Of a stretch of 64,000 bases of DNA, positions 35,001-46,631 are shown piece by piece. The stretch's first letter is position 1; every line of letters begins with the position of its first letter. Origin of the DNA: Liriodendron chinense (Eukaryota; Streptophyta; Magnoliopsida; Magnoliales; Magnoliaceae); the NCBI GenBank assembly GCA_003013855.2, contig ML058448.1, positions 186,001 to 250,000 of the forward strand, given 5' to 3'. The notes below the pieces were generated by a model, which was not told the DNA's origin, searched no databases, and saw nothing but the letters and a program-made list of their open reading frames with translations. The translations under genes and the position numbers were made by a program.

Positions 35001-36264
35001 ACCATTATGACATTGGCCTCGAAAAACTGACAAAGTGGTATGAATTTGGGAGAATTTGGTAGTGTCCACACCCACGATTTAATAAGGACACAAATGATGG
35101 TCTAAATGGTGGTAAACACCACAACTTAAGGTGGTTAGTTTCTAAAGATAAGCTTGACCACTTTGAGGTGAGATTAAATCATGACCGTTGAGTGTTGTGT
35201 GAAGTGGTCCGCACCATTGGTTAGAATGTCCATGGATTAAATAATGGACCGTTGGGTCGATGAATCTCTTACTGGTTTAAGAGTAATTGATAAAAAATGT
35301 GATGGACGGTGAACACACATCGGTTCAAGATTCTGAAAACATGGGGATGTGAGCCATCTTAGAAAACCTAAATTACACAAAATCTAGACACAAACCGACA
35401 TCCATACATAAAGATGGACGGTCGACAACGAAGATAGAAATTTCTTTCTACCAAACTCCGTAACCTTATCCTAAAATTTAGATTTTGAATTGGTACGTCG
35501 CATCGAATGTGACTTTTATACTTCTCGGTCTACATGGACATATCTAGGACCCTACGATGGAATCTAATTCAATAGGTCACCTAAGCATATGAAAAAGGTC
35601 GTCTATGAGTGATTTCACTTTGATTGGTGTTCCACATGGTCCTACACAGAAAATCTTCGATTAAACAGTCTCGGAAGATCATCTAGTGATGATATTTCAC
35701 ATGGAAGGCTAAAATGCTATAACAAAGATGTGGAGAAAATCCTACAGCTAACTGACACACCAATTGAAATAAATCACGGAGTTCACTTTTACCACTAGTT
35801 TGGTGTTAGGACAATCTTTAACGGCTTGATCGAAGTCCGATGAGAATTTCAACGGTCACAAATGTTCTTTTAAAGATACTTCATAATTTCAACGGAACCA
35901 AACTCGGTTTGATTAGTTCAATGCGCCACAGTGATCAAAATGACGATGAATGGTCCCGATAGAAAGATTTATGATTAGATCTGGATCGATCAGACTATAT
36001 TATTGGATTCTACATGATTTAATATATCATTTTATTGGTCAGATCAATTCCATAGATAATATAAATAATTTAAAATGAATTACTAAAGTTTATGTACATG
36101 GAATATGATTTATAATTCCACTTTTCTACCCAATTATTCTATGAGAAATATACATCAAACATGTTATCAACTTACACACATTAAATTATTATTATTTTAA
36201 TTTCATAAATTCTAATCCAAGTTTTTAAATTAAATAATAAATCATAAAAATCACAGATATTACA
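32020..36264 (+). mobile_element. Solo LTR, about 4.25 kb (Ty3, Tekay/Del-like)
   Basis: Starts TGTAACGCTCC and ends GATATTACA, with a perfect 5-bp duplication TATAA (32015-32019 and 36265-36269). No primer-binding site, gag or pol was found. At 32725-32910 there are tandem words gatcctgacacgg, and 'aatgctcagcgagta' lies at about 32410; I associate both with long Del/Tekay-type LTRs, but the clade is inference. The empty site is preserved after gene F, where 'gtagatataat' runs straight into 'acctttc'. The orientation is assumed from the TGTAAC start. Confidence 0.8.
32725..32910. repeat. Tandem repeat inside the solo LTR
   Basis: Six or more copies of 'cc(c)gatcctgacacgg(g/t)', some separated by a longer 'attc...gacg(a/g)ga' insert. 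They produce spurious reading frames such as 32666-32956 on the minus strand. Confidence 0.75.
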
Positions 36265-36268
36265 TATA

Positions 36269-36320
36269 ATACCTTTCTTGGCCTTTTGGCTAAGATCATG
36301 TGTAGTATCTATTCCTATCA
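36269..36320 (+). pseudogene. U2 snRNA 5'-end fragment, copy 1
   Basis: About 50 bases match the start of plant U2 snRNA: ATACCTTTCTTGGCCTTTTG, then GCTAAGATCATGTGTAGTATC. This includes the GTAGTA branch-site-pairing element. The match ends after 'cctatcag'. The Sm site and 3' stem-loops are absent, and the usual U2 upstream element is not seen, so it is not a functional gene. It is one of three copies, each at the same place relative to a protease gene or remnant. Confidence 0.7.
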
Positions 36321-38582
36321 GAATCGGACGAAGCACCGACTCACCAACACCTCTCTTAAGATTAGAACACCTTTGGTTACATTTCCTAAGTCAGTAGGCA
36401 GTGCAAGTAAAGTGGTTGGTGGCTCAGGCAGGCTACACTGTAATGTTTATGTAATGTAATATCCACTCGATCTGACCACCAGGTGGATCACCCCGTTAGG
36501 CCAAGGTCCCAAGAATAAGCCCCATCATTGTTTCAGGTTGACAAACAATTAAAAACAGTTTACAGGCAATGCTCACCCACCAAACTTTTTCACTTAGTGT
36601 AACCCACCTAAATCACTAAATTACTGATGGACCTATTTTTGTGCCCCAACCCTAAATTATGGTATAGTATGGTATCTAATGGTTGGAGTAAATTTCATAT
36701 AATCATCAAGATGGACCCTATAAAAATCAATGATGGATGTCTTCTCCTAACTATTCCTTTGGTGTGGCCCACCTAAATCACAGGTAAACCTATTTTTACC
36801 CTAGACCAAAGTGGAATTACATATCTAATGGTCTAAGTAGATCTCACAAAATCATTGTGGGAGCTGATTAATCATCAAGGGTGGGTGTCCTGTAAAACTC
36901 TCATTTTAAGAGAATTTTACAAGAGAAAAAAACACTACCTATATGGAATTTACATTCTTCTACCTTTTTCAAATATTTTCAATAAGCTACCCATTCATTT
37001 GGGTAATTATCATTGTCATCCCTTTCATTAATGGCAGTTAGCTAGGGACAGTGACTGAGGTGGGTCCATCGTGATGTTTATGTTAAAATGACCCAGACCA
37101 CTAAGTCTACCACTCGATGTTAGGACTAAAGACTAGAAATAAGCTCCATCTATAATTTAAAGGGACCATAGGTTTGGAAATAGTTTCCCTTGGTGTGGCC
37201 CCACCTGAATCATCTATAGGACTGATTTTTTGGCACTGGGCCTATGATTTTGTGTGACATCTAATGGTTGGAGTGGATTTAATATACTTATCATGGTGAG
37301 CCCTTTAAAAATCAAGGATGGAGGTCTCTCCCATTTAATGGTTTCCTTTGATCACATGCTGGCTTAATCTTTTAGCCTTGGGCCTAATGTGCGATTAAAC
37401 ATATAATGGTCATTGTAGATCTCACATACACATCACCGCAGCCCCGCCAAAAATCAAGGTGGAGTACATCTCTGGTAAAATTTTCTTAATACATCAACGG
37501 AAATATGGGAATAGTTAAGAGAGGTATGCCCGCCCTTGATTTTTTTAAGGGTCCATAGAGAGATGTCCGTGAAATCCTCGCCCATCGTTATATAGATAAT
37601 CTGAAGTTAGGCCCAGGGCCATGGAATTTGGCTGATTTATGATTCAAGCAGACCATACCAAAAGAAATAGTTGGGAGAGAGATGTCCACACTTGATTTTT
37701 TTCAGTCCCTTATATGAAATCTGTTCCAACCAATAGATGACAAACTAACATTGAGTCAAATTCAGGCTCACTTGCCTTGTACACTGTTTCTAACAGTGTT
37801 CCACCTGAACCACAAAATAGGCCAATTTTTTTAGCCTTGTGCCTAATATGTGGTGAAGGATTGGACATGAGTCCAACTGGTTTGACTATGGGTTATAACA
37901 CACCCTGAGGATAACTTGCAACCGATTAAGTTTTTGTGAAATCTTACCCTTACTATGTTCCATTAAGTTCGTGTGAAATCCTTATGTGAGGCCCTCCTTC
38001 ACGTGAATAATACATTCTCTTTCCCTAAAAAAAGTTCTTGTGAAATCCAACTCTTCCAATAGGTCGGGCCCGAACTTTTAGAGGATTACGTTTTCAATCG
38101 GGATGGATGAGTAGTTAATCTGGTGTGGTACATTTTGTTACAGATCGTTAACTCTCCGCTACGGCTACCCCGGATTGGATAACCTGAGCAATCTAAAGTA
38201 TTTGTGTACTTTCCAACTTTCAATAGTTAACTAACCTGGTACTGTATATCAGGCTGGTTAATGAACACGACTAAAAAGGTTTTCTAATATGAGTACTACC
38301 CCGGTTGGATAATTTGTCCAACCTACAGTATTTACGTACTTTCCAACTTTCAATAATCCACCCGGTATGATTTTACTTGTCAACCCACTTTGTAGATGTG
38401 AACTAAAAATTTCCCGGGTCTGTTTGGACAATCTGCCCAGTCTAGATACATGTTTGTGTTTTGTACATCCGAGGCGTTGTCGAATTATGGCACCATGTGC
38501 ACACACATACATACAGGCGTTACACGTCATATGCTCGTTATAAGGTAGTCCACCCATTCACGGGTTTACAGAGTCCGGTTCA
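36321..38582. other. Downstream part of duplicated unit 1
   Basis: No gene. The stretch to about 38050 parallels 40840-42590 and 55715-56640 in order, with many 'gtggcccacctgaatca' and 'tctaatggttggagt' words. 38160-38580 is unique and contains two near-copies of 'ggttggataa...gtactttccaactttcaata' (38170-38230 and 38300-38350). Confidence 0.6.
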
Positions 38583-39228
38583 ATTATGAGGTGGATTTCG
38601 AAACAAACGAACCGTTAAGAATTGTTTTTATCTATTAATATCTGCCAGTTTTACTCATTAGGTGGGCCACAATGTAAGAAACAAATGAAAAGACTAGGGA
38701 TCGAGTGCCCATGTGGCTTGGGTGGCTGTGTGAGTGCATGGAGTGTGGATGTGTGTAAAAAAAAGAAAATGAAAATGAAAAAAGATAAGAAAAAAATTGG
38801 TCTACTCATCAGGTTAGTTGACTATCTGCATCAATGTAGGCTGTGGCCAACGAGAGAGTAGAGTGGCAATTGGTCCATTTTCATAACAGGTGATGCGTAT
38901 GATGTGACCCACCTTTTTCACGGGTTGGATGTTTTCCACAAGTGACACATTCCGGGAAAATAAAAGCAGTGTATATGTGAAAGCTCACACGCCAATTAGA
39001 TGTGTGTGAATGTTTCTCTTAAACCAATTATTAGTATAGAAATGTAGAACGTTAGAATAGAGAAGCGCAACGTACACGAAATTCAAGTATAAGAGGTTAG
39101 ATTAGAAAATGTCATTCTAGCCATCCAAATCAATACACTTTATCAGGCACGCATATCAAGTCTCCATCTTCACCACAGTAACAATAAAGCAATGGAAATT
39201 AGTGAATCATGTGGGGCCCAATATCCCG

Positions 39229-39236
39229 TATATAAA
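39229..39236 (+). promoter_or_regulatory. TATA box of protease F
   Basis: TATATAAA, 70 bp before the ATG, in a promoter almost identical to that of E from about 38583 on. Confidence 0.65.
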
Positions 39237-39305
39237 CTCAGGTTACGGTAAGAGTATGCACCCACTTCCATAGTCACATCATCCATACACTCCTCAGCGA
39301 ACACA

Positions 39306-40451
39306 ATGGCTTGCTCAACCAAATCTTTCTTCGTAGCCTTGTTCATCTTGGGAGTGTGGGCTTCTCACGCCATGGGCCGCACTCTACAGGAAGCGTCCAT
39401 GTCGGACAGGCACGAACAATGGATGGCTCGATATGGTCGCACGTACAAGGATGCAGCTGAGAAAGAGCTACGTTTCAAGATATTCAAGGACAACGTGGAA
39501 TTCATAGAATCCTTCAACAATGCCGGGGACCGATCTTACAAGCTCAGTGTGAATGAATTTGCAGACCAAACCAACGAGGAGTTCAGGGCTACCCGTAATG
39601 GATTTAGGCCCACTCAAACAAGAGCATCTAGAGCCACGTCGTTCATGTATGAGAACGTGACTGTGCCGTCTAGTATGGATTGGAGAAAGAAAGGTGCCGT
39701 AACCCCAATCAAAGACCAAGGGCAATGTGGTAAGCGTTATAAACCTTCTCATGAATTTACCTCATTTACTTCAATTACAGTAACTTTCGTTCTAGAAAGG
39801 GACATGACATTGTTATCTAGTGTTAGCTAACTTGCCACTGAGTGTCAACAAATAGGATGTTGCTGGGCATTCTCAGCGGTTGCAGCCACGGAAGGGATTA
39901 CCCAACTCAAATCAGGCAAGTTGCTTTCTTTATCCGAGCAAGAGCTAGTGGATTGTGATACCAGCGGCGAGGATCAAGGCTGTGAAGGTGGTCTCATGGA
40001 TGACGCCTTCAATTTCATCCAACACAACCTAGGACTTACAACAGAAGCCAACTACCCCTACAAGGGAGTTGACGGCGCTTGCAACTCCAAGAAGGCAGCC
40101 AACCATGTGGCCAAGATCAATGGTTATGAAGATGTAACGGCCAACAGTGAGAGGGCACTATTGAAGGCCGTGGCCAACCAACCCGTTTCTGTTGCAATTG
40201 ATGCAAGTGGATCTGCTTTCCAGTTCTACTCGAGTGGTGTCTTTACAGGAGATTGTGGTACCGAACTAGACCATGGCGTGACGGCCGTCGGATATGGGAC
40301 CACGGATGATGGAACCAAGTATTGGCTAGTGAAGAATTCATGGGGGACTTCTTGGGGTGAAGATGGATACATTATGATGGAAAGGGATGTTGATGCTAAA
40401 GAAGGCATGTGTGGTATTGCCATGATGGCTTCTTATCCCACAGCCGCTTAA
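39306..40451 (+). CDS. SAG39: Protease F: SAG39-like cysteine protease, intact
   Basis: Exon 1 is 39306-39729 and exon 2 is 39856-40451, with a 126-bp intron, giving 339 residues. All functional residues are as in E (Gln138, Cys144, His281, Asn302), and the GCEGGL motif is normal. Exon 1 differs from E at only about two bases, both silent. Exon 2 carries 13 amino-acid changes relative to E, ten of them before residue 250. It sits in the second copy of the tandem unit, with a U2-like fragment about 335 bp past the stop. No defect is visible. Confidence 0.92.
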
Positions 40452-40786
40452 TCCTCACTAGTTGCATGTCTCATACTTGTTTATCCCATACTTTGGTAAC
40501 AAAGCAGTTATGCAGAAATGTAGAAATGTGTTGCTTCTTTATGTAATTCTCATATATGTACGTAATGGGTTCCATTATCACTTTACAGTATCCAAACAGC
40601 TACTTTTCCATGGTCTTACAATATGGTTTTAAATTTTAAATTTCACGACTCCTTTGACTCAATGTCTAGTTGTATCGAGTGGGATTCCAAGACTAAGGAT
40701 GACTTTACTCAGCTTATATTTAATATTTAAATTAATTTTATTTATAAATATTATGAATACGTTATATGTTATATGTAGTAGATATA

Positions 40787-40838
40787 ATACCTTTCCCGGC
40801 CTTTTGGCTAAGATCATGTGTAGTATTTGTTCCTATCA
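40787..40838 (+). pseudogene. U2 snRNA 5'-end fragment, copy 2
   Basis: ATACCTTTCCCGGCCTTTTG followed by GCTAAGATCATGTGTAGTAT. Same extent as copy 1 and the same non-U2 sequence afterwards. The upstream AT-rich 'gtagtagatat' block is uninterrupted, so this copy keeps the empty site of the solo LTR. Confidence 0.7.
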
Positions 40839-43450
40839 GAATCGGACAAAGCACCGACTCACCAATACCTCTCTTAGGATTAGAACACCTTTGGTTGCAT
40901 TTCCTAAGTCGGTAGGCAATGCAAGTGAAGTGGTTGGTGGCTCAGGTGCGCTTCACCGTCATAAACTAATCCACTCTGACCACCAGGTGGATCACCCTGT
41001 TAGGCCAAGGTTCCAAGAATAAGCCCTGTCCTTGTTTCAGAGTTCACAAACAATTAAAAACAGTTTACAGGGCAATGCTCACCCCCCAAACGTTTTTGCA
41101 TAGTGTAGCCCATCTAAATCGATAAGTTACTGATGGTCCTATTTTTGTGCCCCAAACCTAAATTATGGTATGGTATCTAATGGTTGGAGTAGATTTCATA
41201 TAATTATCAGGATGGCCATATAAAATCAATGGTGGATGTCTTCTCCTACCTATTTCTTTAGCGTGGCCACTTAAGTCACAAGTCAACATATTTTTACCCT
41301 AGACCAAAGTGGGATTACACATCTGGCAGTCGAAGTGGATCTCACAAAAACAACATGGGGGCCGGCTAGTCATTAAGGGTGGTTGTCCTGTAAAACTCCC
41401 TTTTAAAGGGAATTTTACTAGAGAAGAAAACACTAACTACTCCATATAGAATTGACATTCTGCCACGTTTTTCGAATGTTTTCAATAAGCTACCTATTCA
41501 TCTGGGTAATTGTCATTGTCATCCCTTCCATTAATGGAAGTTGGGGACAGTGACTGATGTGGGTCCATCTTGATGTTTATGTTAAATTGACCCTGACCAC
41601 CAAGTCTACCACTCGATGTTAGGACTAGGGAACATAAATCAGCTCATCTATAATTCAGGTGGACCATACATTTGGAAATAGTTTCCCTTGGTGTGGCCCC
41701 ACCTGAATCATCTATAGGACTGATTTTTGGACACTAGGCCTATATGTTAGTGTGACATTTAATGGTTGGAGTGGATTTAATATATTCACTATGGTGGGCC
41801 CTTTAAAAATCAAGGATGGACATCTCTCTTCCAATTAATTGTTTTCTTTGGTCACATGCCGGCCTAATCTTTTAGCCTTGGGCCTAATGTGGGATTACAT
41901 GTATAATGGTCATGGTGTATCTCACATACACATCACTGCAGCCTCACCAAAAATCAAAGTTGAGTGTGGTAAAATTCCCTTAATACATCAACGAAAATAT
42001 GGGAATAGATAGGAGAGGGATGCCCGCCCTTGATTTTTTAAGGGCCCCACAGTGAGATGTGTGGGAAATCCTCTTCCATCATTATATAGATAATCTCAAG
42101 TTAGGCCTAGGGCCATAGAGTTAGGCTGATTTGTGATTCAAGCGGCCCATACCAAAAGAAATAGTTGGGAGAGAGATGTCCACACTTGATTTTTTACAGG
42201 CTCCACTGATGATTATATGAAATATGTTCCAACCATTAGATGACAAACCAATATTGAGTCCTAGGGCCCAAAAATCAGGCCCATACGTGATTCAGCTGTG
42301 TCACAACAGGTGAAACAGTTTGAGGGTGAGCGTTGCTGGGTTGCCTTGTATGCTGTTTCTAATTGTGTGGCCCACTTGAACGACAAAATGGGCCAATTTT
42401 AGGCCTGTGCCTAACATGTGGTGAAGGACATGAGTCCAATGGGTCGACTATTAGGTTATAGCACACCCTGAGGATAACTTCCAACCTATTAAGTTTTTGT
42501 GAAATCTAATCCTCATTAAGTTCCATTAAGTTTGTGTGAAATCCAACCTTTCCAATAGGTCAGCCCCCATTTGAAAATCTTTTAAGGCAAAAGTTAGCCC
42601 TACCTACTCATCAATTAGACCATACCAAATAAAACAATGTCTTGCCACTGAGAGGCTATGCTCATGATTAGGCCAACCTACTGGAGATATGAAAGGTTGA
42701 AAGTTATCAGTTGGTTGGACCATTACATATAATCCAACCAATTGGTTGTTGCTGATTTCTCCTAAATGTGATCCTCATGATGGGACCAACCTATTAGACA
42801 ATTTGGATGTCATAAGGCATGAAAGGTTGAAAGTTATTAGATGGTTACCGTAACTTACTGCCCAACTGGTTGACTTGAGACCTCTTTTTCAATATATCAT
42901 GGGAAATGTGTTCTTGAATAGTCGCCCTTAATTTGATGGGCCCACCGTGATGTGTATGTGAAGTTTACTCTGAGTAGTGGATTCCAACATCCATTGTGAT
43001 GTGTAATCCAACATTTGGTGCAGGTTCAAAAACCCTAGACGACCTTTGATTCAGGTGGGCCACACCAAAGTGGACAGTTGGCTGAGACATCCACCCTTGA
43101 TTTTTAAAGGGCCCAAGATGATGATTATATGAATTCGAAACAAACCATTAGATAGCACACCAAAATTTAGGCCCAGGCCTAAAAAATTAGGCTCATTCTT
43201 GATTTCATGTGTGGTGCACCAAGGGAAATAGTTTGGAGGATGAGTTGTGCCCCGAACATCAATCTGGTACACTTAAATCACAAATGGTGCTGATTTTTAG
43301 ACCCTAGGCTTAAGATGGGGTGACGAATGTGGTGGTTTGGGTGGATTTCACATAAACGGTGGTTGACCTGAGCCGCTGCCCATGGCCATTTGCTTGCAAA
43401 TCTAGAGTACTATCCTATCCTACGTGGGGAACCTTATTTATCCTACGTGT
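40839..43450. other. Downstream part of duplicated unit 2
   Basis: Gene-free. Parallels unit 1 to about 42590. Beyond that it carries more diverged repeats (ccaacctattgga, gaaaggttgaaagtta) that recur at 49640-49760 inside the CACTA element. Confidence 0.55.
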
Positions 43451-43780
43451 GACATCCACCCCATCTCTCCTCTGGTCATGGTCTCATGTATGCATGACAA
43501 TTTGTAGGTCCCCATAGCGGTCTGTGGGCCCCATCTTCCGTGGGGCATTGGATGAGCTTAACGATCTGATCCACCATATGTATACATGGTGCAAGGTCAC
43601 TGGTGGACCTTTGTGTTGTGACATCCACTCCGTCCATCCTGTGCTCATGATCCAATGTACGCATGGCAATATCTGTAGCCCCCATATGCGGTCATGTGGC
43701 CCTATCTTGGATGGAGCATTAGATGCGCTCAACCATCTAATCCATCATACACATGGTACACATGTACTACTAGTATCCAA
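43451..43780 (+). repeat. Tandem duplication, period about 169 bp
   Basis: Unit 1 starts gacatccaccc at 43451 and unit 2 starts gacatccactc at 43620. Both contain catgcatgacaat or acgcatggcaat, ccccata, and 'ggggcattggatga' or its relative, in the same order. Diverged; non-coding. Confidence 0.65.
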
Positions 43781-44155
43781 TGTTGGTGGAGCCTTCAATC
43801 TGATACATATAGAGGGTTTTGGGCGATTGACCGACTGGTCGAACAACTGAAACTGCCCTGTTTATTACAATTTGGACTCTCGACAATTTTAGGCGAGTTT
43901 AGGCCACTAAACTCAGAGGCTTGGGCAACTGATATAATTCAGGAATTATGGCAAAATTCTCTGGACATTTTTGGGGCAGTTGGGGCGATCGAATCCTAAG
44001 TCATCGGGCAATCAATCGAAGGAGGTCTCAGGCTTGCTATTTTGCAATTTGCACAATTTTGCACTAATTACTTCTAATTTCGACCACTGCTTATAAAAAA
44101 CGGGTGTAAATGGGTTATAGGGTATCTAAGATGTTTCTAAATGTGTTCAAGGTCT

Positions 44156-44200
<45 letters not shown>

Positions 44201-44402
44201 AAGCTTGGGTTTTCTTTTGAGAGCTTTGTTTGGGTTGTTCATCTCTTGTACTTCTGGTTTTACATAGTGATCACTTTATGCGGTGGTTTTTTCCTCGTAA
44301 GGGTTTTTTCATGTAAAAATTGAATCGTCTTTGCGTGTGATTGCTTGTGTCTTGTGGTTTGCTTGTTTGATACTCCTCTATGCTTCTGTGAGGTTACCAA
44401 CA
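43781..44402 (+). mobile_element. Copia LTR truncating protease G
   Basis: Ends ...ttaccaaca, directly followed by 'agTGGTATCAGAGA', a copia primer-binding site (44405-44416). The 3' part shares 'ggttttttcctcgtaagggttttttcatg' style wording with the LTR at 45997, so it is a related family. A (GA)n run lies at 44155-44199. The start at 43781 (tgttggtggag) is likely but not proved. Only about 45 bp of internal sequence remains before it joins protease exon 2. Confidence 0.65.
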
Positions 44403-44446
44403 AGTGGTATCAGAGATTACATTGGGCAGGAGTTCTGAATCATGGT

Positions 44447-44669
44447 ATCTAGCGGTGTCTTTACAGGGGATTGTGGCACCGAACTAGATCATGGCGTGAC
44501 AGCTGTCGGATATGGGACAACAGATGATGGGACCAATTATCAGCTAGTGAAGAATTCATGGAGGACTTCTCGGGGTGAAGATGGATACAAAAGGATGGAA
44601 AGGGATGTTGATCCTGAAGAAGGCCTATGTGGTATTGCCATGCAAGCTTCTTATCCCATGGTCGCCTAA
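44447..44669 (+). pseudogene. Protease G: 3' end of exon 2 only
   Basis: About 72 codons of exon 2 survive, from SSGVFTGDCG through LDHGVTAVGYG to QASYPMVA and a stop. The signal peptide, propeptide, intron and catalytic Cys are gone, so it cannot be a protease. KNSWRTSRGED has Arg for two conserved Gly/Trp positions next to the catalytic Asn, showing relaxed constraint. An ATG from the LTR side (44442) happens to be in frame. The 3' flank to about 44880 matches E, F and H, and a U2-like fragment follows at 45585, so this is the third copy of the tandem unit. Confidence 0.85.
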
Positions 44670-45481
44670 TCCTCACCAGTTGCATCTCTCATGCTTACAA
44701 AGGATTATGTAATTCTCAAATATGTAATGCGTTACTTCTATTATCACTTATATTATCCAAACAGCTATACTTTTATGTGGGCTCATGACATATTAAAAAC
44801 TAGAAAACTCACTCGACTCAGTGTCTAGTAATATCGGGTTTGACTCCAAGACAAGGATGAGAGTTTACTTGAATCGGCTTGATGGTTAATAAATAAATAC
44901 ATTTTATAACTTTGCCTCTGGTCGAAGCTGGGAGGCTTTGTTCTGGCGTGAAGCAAGTCTTGGGGTGGTTTGCTACAGAGTCTTTATAGAGCTCTTGCAG
45001 GTCAAGCTGACCTGAGATGTTGTGGGATATATAGGTTTCTGTGGAGTCTCTGGTGCAGGGGTTGATGTTATCTATTAACTTTTACCTAAGGTTGTGGTTG
45101 TTTGAGGCTTCAGGGATCATTTTGTGTAGGGCTTTGGTATGCTCGCTGAGATCTGCTATCGCTGGTGGTGGAGCGGTTTTTAGTCATCTGGGAAGAGCCC
45201 TATACTATGTTTAGTGGGTGTAGGTTAAGAGTCATGGTGAAGGTTTTTTCTGTCCTATTTTCAGAATGAGTCATAAAGTATGGAGGTGTTTTACTATGGC
45301 TATGTATATTCCAGTATTTAGTTCATTTCATGTTAGGCTTCTTCTCTTTTTTTTTTTTTCTTTTTTTTTTTTTTTTCTATTATTATTATTATGTGGATTA
45401 TAGGATTGGTGAGGCTTCTTTCTTTTTGTAGGGTCCACCTGAATGGATTAAATCATTTCCCACATCAACAAAGTAGCACAA

Positions 45482-45483
<2 letters not shown>
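44670..45483. other. 3' flank of protease G and unique spacer
   Basis: To about 44880 it matches the protease 3' flanks. 44900-45480 is unique here, GT-rich, with T-runs at 45348-45376, and shows no coding signal. Confidence 0.5.

Positions 45484-45544
<61 letters not shown>
45484..45544. repeat. (AT)n microsatellite, about 30 units
   Basis: Uninterrupted AT dinucleotide run just before the third U2-like fragment. It sits in the AT-rich block that precedes all three fragments. Confidence 0.95.
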
Positions 45545-45546
<2 letters not shown>

Positions 45547-45584
45547 CTTAATAAATATTTCAAATTGGTTGTGTAGTAAATATA

Positions 45585-45640
45585 ATACCTTTCTTGACAT
45601 TTGGCTAAGGTCTAGTATCTGTTCATATCATTAGTATCTG
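45585..45640 (+). pseudogene. U2 snRNA 5'-end fragment, copy 3 (degenerate)
   Basis: ATACCTTTCTTGACATTTGG, then CTAAGGTCTAGTATCTGTTC. It has small deletions compared with copies 1 and 2, and the 'agtatctgttc' part is repeated. It marks the third duplicated unit. Confidence 0.6.
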
Positions 45641-46579
45641 TTCCTATTATATTAACTTAATTTCTTGTAGAGGGCCCACCTCAATAGATTGGGTTTCTCC
45701 CAGCATCGCTCTTGCGTTGCACCACTGCATGAGCCTGGCACATCTTTCAGAAAAAAAATGAGAAAGTATAAGGATGGTAGATGAAAATGCATAAGAACAG
45801 TGTATGGCCACCATTGGTCTTTAGATTAATTCTTTCCTGCATTTTTGGGGAATTTAAATAAAAAATTTACTTATTATAGAATTTACGTTCTCATGCATTT
45901 TTCAAAAAGGTAATTTTCAATAAGCTATTGCATAAATTTAAGTAATTTTGATTAGAGTACTTTTGAATCCCGTGGGAAATGCGAGTGAAGGGGCATTGTT
46001 GGAATTGGTGACTCAAATCTATGTTGAGACATGGCCATTGATCGATCGACGAGGGTTGGTCGATCAATTGCAATTACGGATCTTTGTACAATGAGCTCTC
46101 TGGACGATTAATTTGCAGTGGGGCGATCAATCAACCTGGTTGGCTGATCGATTGACCGAAGCCGTCGATCAATCGACGGTGATGCATTGTGTTATATAGT
46201 TTGTGCGATCTTGTGCGGTTTTGCATAAGATGTTTCTAATTTGGATTTGTTGCCTATTTAAGTGGGTGTAAATGGGAATTAGGGTATCCTAAATGTGTAA
46301 GGGTTGAGAGAAAGTTCTAGGGTGAGAGAAAGAGCTTTGAGAGCTTGGAATTTCTGTCGGGGCGGCTTAGATTTAGGTTTATGTTTCTTCATTCTCTTGT
46401 AACTTCTGATACCATATTAGATTCACTTTGTGTCGTGGTTTTTTACCCATAAAGGGTTTTTTCACGTTAAAATTGGATTGCTTTCTTGTAATTATCGATT
46501 GTTGCTTGGTGTGTGCCGTTGTGAGATTATCTCGTTTAATCTCTCGCTTCTTCCGCTGCGGGCTGATTTTCTCAACAAG

Positions 46580-46591
46580 TGGTATCAGAGC
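46580..46591 (+). other. Primer-binding site of the copia element
   Basis: TGGTATCAGAGC, two bases after the 5' LTR: complementary to the 3' region of initiator-Met tRNA, as is standard for plant copia elements. Confidence 0.9.
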
Positions 46592-46631
46592 TATCATTGG
46601 AAAGTAGATCGGAATCTGAGACGAGGTTTCA

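Noticed and set aside
36269..36320. A working U2 snRNA gene
   Set aside because: Only the first 50 or so bases match; the Sm site, 3' stem-loops and the usual upstream element are absent in all three copies.
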